Below, one piece after another: positions 17,021-21,632 of a DNA stretch of 21,632 bases. The stretch is taken from assembly GCA_913056425.1 (NCBI GenBank), contig CAJXLR010000006.1, positions 1-21,632 on the forward strand, given 5' to 3'. The notes under the pieces are model-generated. The model saw only the letters and a program-made list of their open reading frames with translations, was not told the origin of the DNA and searched no databases. The DNA comes from an uncultured Bacteroidota bacterium. Lineage in GTDB: Bacteria; Bacteroidota; Bacteroidia; NS11-12g; UBA9320. The first letter of the stretch is position 1; each line of letters opens with the position of its first letter. The position numbers and the translations under genes were made by a program.

Positions 17021-18352
17021 CTAGTATTCGAATTTTAGTGATTGGGACTTAAGCTTAATCCAGCTCTTTTTCTCAGGTACCTTAGGAACATAAATCGGAA
17101 CATTCCCGTAGGCAACATGGCCGTTTCGGTCGTATACAAATACATAAACACGGTAAGCACCGGGTCTATCCGGAAGTTTAATTTTTGCTTCCATTAAACT
17201 GGTTTTTGTTATCGCCCCAAATATCTCAGTGGGCTCTTTTTCTTGGTCACCACCTGCTTTTATGTCTGTGCTTTCAGGAATTAGTTTCCAAACAACTTTG
17301 AGGTTGTCATTATCAGGGTCTTCAAGTTGGATTCTAAAAAGAACGCTTTGATCCGTTTCCTCTAACTGATAGTACCGTTTTAGTGTACCGTCAACCACAG
17401 CCCCCAAGTCCCCAACAATTGGGGCTCGATTATCGGGCTCACCATTTGTCCAATAACGGTGCATGATATTCAAGGCTTCAGTAGCGTTGCCTTTTTTGTC
17501 GAAAACACCATACCAAGTTGTTGTTGTCTCTTGTTTTTGACCCCATAAGAACAAATACGAACCGAGACAATGAGATTTACGATTTTCAATCAGTTGGTAA
17601 CGCTCGTAATAGCTCTGAGCTTTTTCACTACTGGTTTGCTCTAGTGGCACATTCCAGGGGGTTTTTGATACTTCCCAGTGACCGTTTGGTCCCCACTCAG
17701 TAATCATGTATGGTCCGCTCCAACCAAACAATTGGATATTTTTTAGGGCTGATGCTAAATCTCCATAGGTATTCACACAATACACATCGATGTCCGGTGC
17801 TTTTTGTTTGATAAGTTGAACCTCCATTGAATCGAGACCAGCAGTAACAGTAGAGGTGGGGTGGTTCGGGTCTTCCCGATGAATCATAGCAGCAACATCC
17901 TGCACTGCATCCCAAACATTAGTGTTGGAGTAAAACAAATCAACCTCATTACCAATACCCCACATTAGAAGTGCCGGATGGTTTTTTAATTCTTTAACCT
18001 TGGTCGTAAAATATTCTAGTTGTTGTTTTACCGCCTTTTCATTGTTGTAGTCAAAACCATGACGTTCGTGTCCCATCCACAGCCCCATCATCACAGTTAG
18101 TCCGCGCTCATGCGCTTCATCCAAATATTCCTTTGCGTTGTCCAAACTCCAGGTTCGAATGCTGTTTCCGCCTATTTCAACTAGTTTGTCGAGGTGCACA
18201 TGGCCCCCAGCTCCTTTTACATAGTATGGCTTGCCATTTCTCAGAAAAGTCCAAGCGCCACCCTGATTCACTACTTCAACCTTGACTACTTGGCTATAGG
18301 TTAAAGATGAGACCAGAACTAAAAGTAATGTGATATATCTATTGTAGGTCAA
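17021..18352 (-). CDS. Clan GH-A glycoside hydrolase, GH158-like (possible endo-beta-1,3-glucanase)
   Basis: A secreted 443-residue enzyme: signal peptide to about residue 20 (LLLVLVSSLTYSQ), a TIM barrel from about 30 to 310, and a C-terminal Ig-like domain (about 325-425). The barrel opens with GGAWTFLRNGKPYYVKGAGG and has EIGGNSIRTW, ERGLTVMMGLWMGHERHG, the acid/base strand MWGIGNEVD (Glu136) and the nucleophile strand YMITEWGPNG (Glu219). GH2 and GH158 share these features. From memory, the characterised Bacteroides GH158 has catalytic glutamates at nearly the same numbers and a barrel plus Ig-like layout, and is found with GH16 and GH3 as here. The GH158 call is therefore favoured but unproven; GH2-like or an unclassified GH-A family is the alternative. 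The start appears to be TTG at 18352, overlapping the regulator gene by 14 bases; no ATG precedes the signal peptide. Confidence 0.75.
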   Translation of the reverse strand: MTYNRYITLLLVLVSSLTYSQVVKVEVVNQGGAWTFLRNGKPYYVKGAGGHVHLDKLVEIGGNSIRTWSLDNAKEYLDEAHERGLTVMMGLWMGHERHGFDYNNEKAVKQQLEYFTTKVKELKNHPALLMWGIGNEVDLFYSNTNVWDAVQDVAAMIHREDPNHPTSTVTAGLDSMEVQLIKQKAPDIDVYCVNTYGDLASALKNIQLFGWSGPYMITEWGPNGHWEVSKTPWNVPLEQTSSEKAQSYYERYQLIENRKSHCLGSYLFLWGQKQETTTTWYGVFDKKGNATEALNIMHRYWTNGEPDNRAPIVGDLGAVVDGTLKRYYQLEETDQSVLFRIQLEDPDNDNLKVVWKLIPESTDIKAGGDQEKEPTEIFGAITKTSLMEAKIKLPDRPGAYRVYVFVYDRNGHVAYGNVPIYVPKVPEKKSWIKLKSQSLKFEY

Positions 18353-19067
18353 AATGGAATCCTTCCTCCTTCAAGGTTTTATATCGATCCGGATCAAACT
18401 TGAATAACTTAGCCGGTCGATGTGATACGTTAGATTGAACTTCGTCAAGTGGAACCAACAGGTTCATGCTTAATAGCTTTTTCCTGAAGTTTGGCTTATC
18501 AAATTTATACCCTAAAAGTGCTTCATATAACTTTTGAAGTTCTAGTAAGGTAAATTTTGGTGGTAGTAATTCAAACCCGATGGGCTCATTGCGCACTTTA
18601 CGTTTTAGTGTGCCTATTGCAAGATCTAGAATCTCCTTATGGTCAAATGCCAACTCAGGTAGCTTATTAATATTAAACCATTTAGACTCCGTTGCCCATG
18701 CTGATGCAACAGGTTTATGGTTTTCACTTCGAACGAGTGCATAGTATCCTATAGTAATTACACGACCAACTGGGTGCCTTTGAACTTCACTGAATGCATG
18801 GAACTGCTCCATGAATATGTTTTCAAGACCGGTAAGACGATATAGCACATTGCTGGCCGCATCTTCTAGGGTTAAATCGGCTGTTACCAAATCACCCGGG
18901 AGTGCCCAGAAGTGTTTGAAGGGGTCAGCACCACGTTCAATCAGTAGCACACGAACTTCCCCGTTTTTGTACCCAAACAAGATACAATCCACTGACATGC
19001 CAAAGTTGAAAAACTCCTTAAAAGGCACGTTGTTTTCCGATAGATAAAATTTCTCGTCTAACCGCAT
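18339..19067 (-). CDS. NUDIX-like winged-helix transcriptional regulator (NrtR/AraR type)
   Basis: A 242-residue protein with a NUDIX fold (about 20-145) and a C-terminal winged helix (about 155-235, LLPPKFTLLELQKLYEALLG...FRKKLLSMNLL), the layout of NrtR and of the Bacteroidota arabinose/sugar regulators. The NUDIX box (residues 58-81, GDLVTADLTLEDAAS...TGL) keeps the scaffold but lacks the catalytic Arg-Glu and Glu-Glu pairs, so it should bind a ligand, probably a sugar or sugar phosphate, without hydrolysing it. The ATG at 19067 is preferred; the longer frame begins with a TTG at 19088. As first gene of the operon and divergent from a secreted glycan-binding gene, it probably controls both directions through the 104-base intergenic region. 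Confidence 0.88.
   Translation of the reverse strand: MRLDEKFYLSENNVPFKEFFNFGMSVDCILFGYKNGEVRVLLIERGADPFKHFWALPGDLVTADLTLEDAASNVLYRLTGLENIFMEQFHAFSEVQRHPVGRVITIGYYALVRSENHKPVASAWATESKWFNINKLPELAFDHKEILDLAIGTLKRKVRNEPIGFELLPPKFTLLELQKLYEALLGYKFDKPNFRKKLLSMNLLVPLDEVQSNVSHRPAKLFKFDPDRYKTLKEEGFHFDLQ
18365..18371 (-). promoter_or_regulatory. Possible Shine-Dalgarno (AAGGAGG) for the GH158-like gene
   Basis: The minus strand reads AAGGAGG twelve bases before the TTG proposed as start of the GH158-like gene. Such strong Shine-Dalgarno sequences are uncommon in Bacteroidota. It lies inside the coding end of the regulator, where it encodes Lys-Glu-Glu, so it may be partly coincidental. It supports initiation at TTG 18352, or at the ATT just upstream. 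Confidence 0.35.
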
Positions 19068-19171
19068 TTTCAAATTCGTTGCTCCCAAATTTAAATGAAA
19101 AATTTACTTATAGTATTTTTTACTTTAAGTTTTTTTTAGTTATTTCGGAAACAGTTAGCAATTTTATAACA
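19068..19171. promoter_or_regulatory. Divergent regulatory region between the regulator operon and the secreted glycan-binding gene
   Basis: This AT-rich gap of 104 bases separates the two divergent starts and should hold both promoters and an operator. On the minus strand TAAATTTG (19093-19086) fits the Bacteroidota -7 element TAnnTTTG, but no clear -33 TTTG is seen at the usual distance. On the plus strand TACTTTAA (19121-19128) is a weaker match. ATTTAAAT (19089-19096) is a perfect palindrome, and AATTTA-type words recur around it. It is a candidate operator, not a demonstrated one. Confidence 0.4.
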
Positions 19172-19555
19172 ATGAAAAAGACGTTTACATTTTTTGTTTC
19201 TATGGTGTGTGTTGCGGCATTGAGCTTCGCACAAAAGGCCCCAATCGACTTTGAGACAGGCGGTAATGGCGGCAGTAATTTTACTTGGGAAGTATCAGAT
19301 AATGGTTCTAACCCTGCATTAGAGGTTGTTTCAAACCCTAACAAAACAGCTCCAAATACTTCAGGCATGGTAGCAAAGTTCACTGCATTGAAAGATGGTC
19401 AGAACTGGGCATTATGTTTCACCGACAGTATTGGATCATTCACCTTTACTAAGGACAACAGTACCGTTAAAATTATGGTACACAAAACTGTGAAGAGCGA
19501 TGTAGCGTTGAAATTTGAAGTGCCTGGAGGTATCAACAAAGAGATCAAAGAAGTT
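19172..19555 (+). pseudogene. Secreted glycan-binding domain protein, 3' end lost at a junction
   Basis: The native Bacteroidota part is MKKTFTFFVSMVCVAALSFAQ (signal peptide) followed by KAPIDFETGGNGGSNFTWEV, NPALEVVSNPN, GMVAKFTALKDGQNWALCF, NSTVKIMVHKTVKSDVALKFE and NKEIKE. This is the beginning of a beta-sandwich domain that I know from secreted proteins of flavobacterial beta-glucan (laminarin) loci, often placed before a GH16 or PKD-type domain. In those proteins a short linker and an aromatic W-x-E-(I/L)-x-F-D-F strand would come next; here the sequence departs right after NKEIK. The lost part would be decisive for function. It is divergent from the NUDIX regulator and fits the predicted beta-1,3-glucan theme. 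Confidence 0.7.
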
Positions 19556-19750
19556 ACTGGCGTAATTGCTGTTGGAATCTTGAATTTCAGCGGCGGTGTC
19601 GTTCAGACCCGAGGGGTCATAGGAAACGGAGACGGTTTGCCCGCGTTGGATGGAGTTGTTGAGTTGAAGAGCAAGGCGATCCGTTCCGCTGTCAGAGGTG
19701 TTGATGTTGAAGTCAGCTGGAGCGAGGGTGGCACCATCGACTTTGACCAT
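19553..19750 (-). pseudogene. Fragment of a SwmB/TIGR02059-type adhesin repeat, antisense to the apparent gene
   Basis: The minus strand encodes VKVDGATLAPADF, DRLALQLNNSIQRGQTVSVS, YDPSGLNDTAAEIQDS and NYASNF. This follows the SwmB-type repeat closely: VxVDGxxxxxxxF, then LxLxxxIxxGQTVxVxYxDPxGxNDxxAxxQDxxGNxxASF. Such repeats build very long cell-surface or secreted proteins in cyanobacteria and marine proteobacteria. The repeat runs from about 19745 down to about 19556, one unit long, and is cut at both ends: on the left it meets the Bacteroidota gene near GAAGTTAC, and on the right GC-rich DNA near 19735-19750. The segment is intermediate in GC between its two flanks, so it appears to come from a third source. 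Confidence 0.75.
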
Positions 19751-21451
19751 CGCCCGGGCTGGATCATCCCGCTGTTTTTCGAACCCGATGAGAATATTTC
19801 CGCTCGCGTTCTCGAGCGCGACGGGCGCGTATTTTTAATCAACGCCTTCTACGGAGCAACCGAGGCAGACCAGCTCCGGGGCACGGTCAACGGCGACCAC
19901 AGCGTCGCCTTCCAACGCCGTCCCAGCCTGCTCGACCCGGCCCCTAAAATACGCGACGTGTGGGTAGGTCTGGACTTTGCGACCCCCGTCGGCATACACC
20001 GCGTGCGGTTCTACCCCCGCAACACGGTAGAGTCCGCGCCGTTTTATCCTTTCCAGGACGACTATCTGCGCGCCTACGAGCTCTGGGTTAATCCGACGGA
20101 AACGGATGCCGACACGCCCGATATATTGGTGCAGCGCAGCGCGGCCAACGAACGGCCGATCGTCGACGTTTCCGTCTCACCCCAGTATGTCCGCCAACTC
20201 CAGCTCCGATCGCTCAAGGCGGGGCCGTTTGAGCTGGACGAGATCGAAGTATACGGCACGGGCTATATGCGCCAAGGTACCTATCTATCGGACATTATCG
20301 ACTTGGGTGACGATGCATCCATTGGTCCGCTGCGCTGGATAGCAGACACCGTGGGCGACTCGCTCTTTTCCAAAATGAGCGTTCGCATGCGCACCGGACA
20401 CGACGATACGCCGTGGGTGTATCAACAGTGGCTGCGCGATTCGCAGGGACGCATCACGGGGCCCACCAACGTCACGCCGCGCCAGTACTACGCTCTAGAG
20501 CGGCGCGACCGCGTGGCGCTAGGCCCAGAAGACGGAGACAGTTGGAGTCCTTGGTACACCGTAGAAAACGGCCAGCTGGCCGGAGCCCCGCTCCCGCGGC
20601 GCTATGCGCAAATAGAGGTACAGTTTGCGGGACGCCTCTTCGACACGCGGCGCATGCGACAGCTGGCGTTTGAATATCTCGTGCCGCCCGTAGCCGACGG
20701 CCTGTGGGCCGAAGTCTATCCTCGGCTAGCCGAAGCCGAGCGTCCGGCCAGCTTTCGCTACGGCGTGCGGCTAAAGAATCGGGGCGACGCCCGCGGGTTT
20801 GATCGCCTAGAAATCGATGCGAACGTAGAGGTCACGGCCGTGCGCGAGTTGAAGATCAACGGACAGCCAGCCGCGTTTGAAATAGACTACATTCGCGAGA
20901 GCGGATTCGCGCTGCGCTTTCCCCTCATCCGAGAAAACGACGCCGTGCTCGAGTTTACGTTCGACCTGCCCATCTTTCGCTTTGGCACGACGTTTTCCGG
21001 CCGCGCGTATAACAGCCAATTTCCCACGGTTCCCCACGCGCTCCTGCCCGGAGATGCCGTGGACTTTGGCCCCGACGACTTTGGTCCCCTATCGGGCCTC
21101 TTTGTCGCCATCCCCAAAAAACAGCTGGGCAAGCTGGTGGGAGAAATTGAGGCCAGCGGCCCCATCTTCACCCCCAACGGCGATGGGATCAACGAGCAGT
21201 TTAGCGTTTACTTTAACCTGCTTCAGCTGGTAGAACCGGCGCCCGTAACGCTCGAAGTGTACGATCTGAGCGGACGCCCGGTGCGTCGAGCATGCCGTAG
21301 AGCATTGGGCATTGGCCCCTCGGAGTGCGCGTGGGATGGCAAAGCGGAAAGCGGTATACTAGCAGCGCCGGGCACCTATATCTGGGTGCTCACCGTGCGC
21401 GCCGATGCATTTGACGAAAAGCACATGGGAACGGTTTCCCTGGCCTACTGA
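19748..21451 (+). CDS. 5'-truncated large secreted protein with discoidin-like region and C-terminal FlgD/CHU_C-like Ig domain (GC-rich segment)
   Basis: From about 19745 the DNA is strongly GC-rich with C or G at most third positions, unlike everything to the left. The encoded protein lacks its N-terminus. A region resembling a coagulation factor 5/8 (discoidin) beta-sandwich lies at about 19950-20265 (VWVGLDFATPVGIHRVRFYPRN, LQLRSLKAGPFELDEIEVYG). Several beta-rich segments of unknown family follow. The C-terminus (about 21150-21451) has GPIFTPNGDGINEQF, VTLEVYDLSGRPV, CAWDGK and GTYIWVLTV, the FlgD-type or CHU_C-like Ig domain used for export or anchoring in several phyla. I suspect an uncultured GC-rich lineage such as Latescibacterota, but this rests only on a general impression. 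A second gene starts 20 bases downstream. Confidence 0.6.
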   Translation, partial: HRPGWIIPLFFEPDENISARVLERDGRVFLINAFYGATEADQLRGTVNGDHSVAFQRRPSLLDPAPKIRDVWVGLDFATPVGIHRVRFYPRNTVESAPFYPFQDDYLRAYELWVNPTETDADTPDILVQRSAANERPIVDVSVSPQYVRQLQLRSLKAGPFELDEIEVYGTGYMRQGTYLSDIIDLGDDASIGPLRWIADTVGDSLFSKMSVRMRTGHDDTPWVYQQWLRDSQGRITGPTNVTPRQYYALERRDRVALGPEDGDSWSPWYTVENGQLAGAPLPRRYAQIEVQFAGRLFDTRRMRQLAFEYLVPPVADGLWAEVYPRLAEAERPASFRYGVRLKNRGDARGFDRLEIDANVEVTAVRELKINGQPAAFEIDYIRESGFALRFPLIRENDAVLEFTFDLPIFRFGTTFSGRAYNSQFPTVPHALLPGDAVDFGPDDFGPLSGLFVAIPKKQLGKLVGEIEASGPIFTPNGDGINEQFSVYFNLLQLVEPAPVTLEVYDLSGRPVRRACRRALGIGPSECAWDGKAESGILAAPGTYIWVLTVRADAFDEKHMGTVSLAY

Positions 21452-21471
21452 GAGGAATAGACGCACGCACA

Positions 21472-21632
21472 ATGACACGGTCTACACCGATACGTACCGC
21501 CCTACTCTTTACGAGCCTGTGGGTGGCCCTGCTGGCCAACCCACTCGATCTCTGGCCTGATTTTGATCAGGGGCTGATGACCCCGCTGCGCTCCTACATC
21601 GAGCTGTTCCGCGACTTCGACTTCGGTCGCTA
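21472..21632 (+). CDS. Start of a secreted or membrane protein, cut by the window end
   Basis: The ATG at 21472 follows the previous stop by 20 bases, with a purine-rich AGAGGAATAG about 11-20 bases upstream as a likely ribosome binding site. The 53 visible residues begin with a signal peptide or signal anchor (RTALLFTSLWVALLANPLDLW) and continue into DFDQGLMTPLRSYIELFRDFDFGR. Codon use is GC-rich like the preceding piece. The short spacing suggests an operon with it. No family is recognised from so little sequence. Confidence 0.6.
   Translation, partial: MTRSTPIRTALLFTSLWVALLANPLDLWPDFDQGLMTPLRSYIELFRDFDFGR

Larger units (their letters stand above)
19172..21451 (+). other. Apparent composite reading frame across three joined segments (probable chimera)
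   Basis: One frame stays open from the ATG at 19172 to the stop at 21449-21451 and would give about 759 residues, but its parts do not belong together. Residues 1 to about 128 are a Bacteroidota secreted glycan-binding domain. Residues from about 129 to 192 are the antisense of a SwmB repeat coding segment and read as low-complexity sequence with no domain character. The rest is from GC-rich DNA with quite different codon use. No frameshift is needed, so automatic gene callers will report it as a real protein. It should be treated as an artefact unless reads span both joins. Confidence 0.8.

Noticed and set aside
20807..21192. Long minus-strand open frames in the GC-rich segment
   Set aside because: High GC content leaves antisense frames open; their translations show no domain character, while the plus strand has discoidin-like and FlgD-like features.
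19172..21451. A genuine novel fusion protein of about 760 residues
   Set aside because: The middle is antisense to a recognisable SwmB repeat, and base composition and codon use change sharply at both joins; a chimera explains this better.

Overview
The window is mostly one piece of a moderate-GC Bacteroidota genome, probably an aquatic flavobacterium-like lineage. This rests on the many short-signal lipoproteins with acidic residues after the lipobox cysteine, outer-membrane barrels ending in aromatic residues, a NUDIX/winged-helix sugar regulator of the NrtR/AraR type, and dense carbohydrate-active genes. No rRNA, tRNA, CRISPR array or insertion sequence is visible, and there is no gene-free stretch over 300 bases.

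Left part (about 120-6917): five genes on alternating strands, packed with almost no intergenic space. They are a GH43/GH130-like propeller enzyme that has lost its N-terminus, a GH28 polygalacturonase-like enzyme, an unrecognised lipoprotein, a membrane-anchored pentapeptide-repeat protein, and a GH106-like (alpha-L-rhamnosidase-type) lipoprotein. GH28 with GH106 suggests a galacturonan or rhamnose-containing polysaccharide.

Central part (6914-19067, minus strand): an unbroken nine-gene operon whose genes overlap or are 1-3 bases apart. In order of transcription it encodes a NUDIX-like regulator, a clan GH-A glucanase resembling GH158, a sodium/solute symporter of the SGLT type, two outer-membrane beta-barrel proteins, two glycan-binding-type lipoproteins, a GH3 beta-glucosidase and a GH16 endo-glucanase-type lipoprotein. 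GH16, GH158-like and GH3 together suggest a beta-1,3-glucan (laminarin-like) polysaccharide utilisation locus. The locus has no SusC or SusD. Two non-TonB barrels and a sodium symporter stand where the SusCD importer would be, and this is the most interesting biology in the window. A secreted glycan-binding domain typical of flavobacterial beta-glucan loci starts divergently at 19172.

Right end (about 19550-21632): the divergent gene is cut at about 19555. What follows is not the same genome. First comes a segment of roughly 190 bases that encodes, on the opposite strand, a SwmB-type repeat. Then comes a GC-rich piece from about 19745 carrying most of a large secreted protein (discoidin-like region, C-terminal FlgD/CHU_C-like Ig domain) and the start of another gene. 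By chance one reading frame stays open across all three pieces, giving an apparent protein of about 760 residues that is almost certainly not real. The first ~120 bases also look foreign. The ends therefore look like assembly or amplification chimeras around a good central contig.
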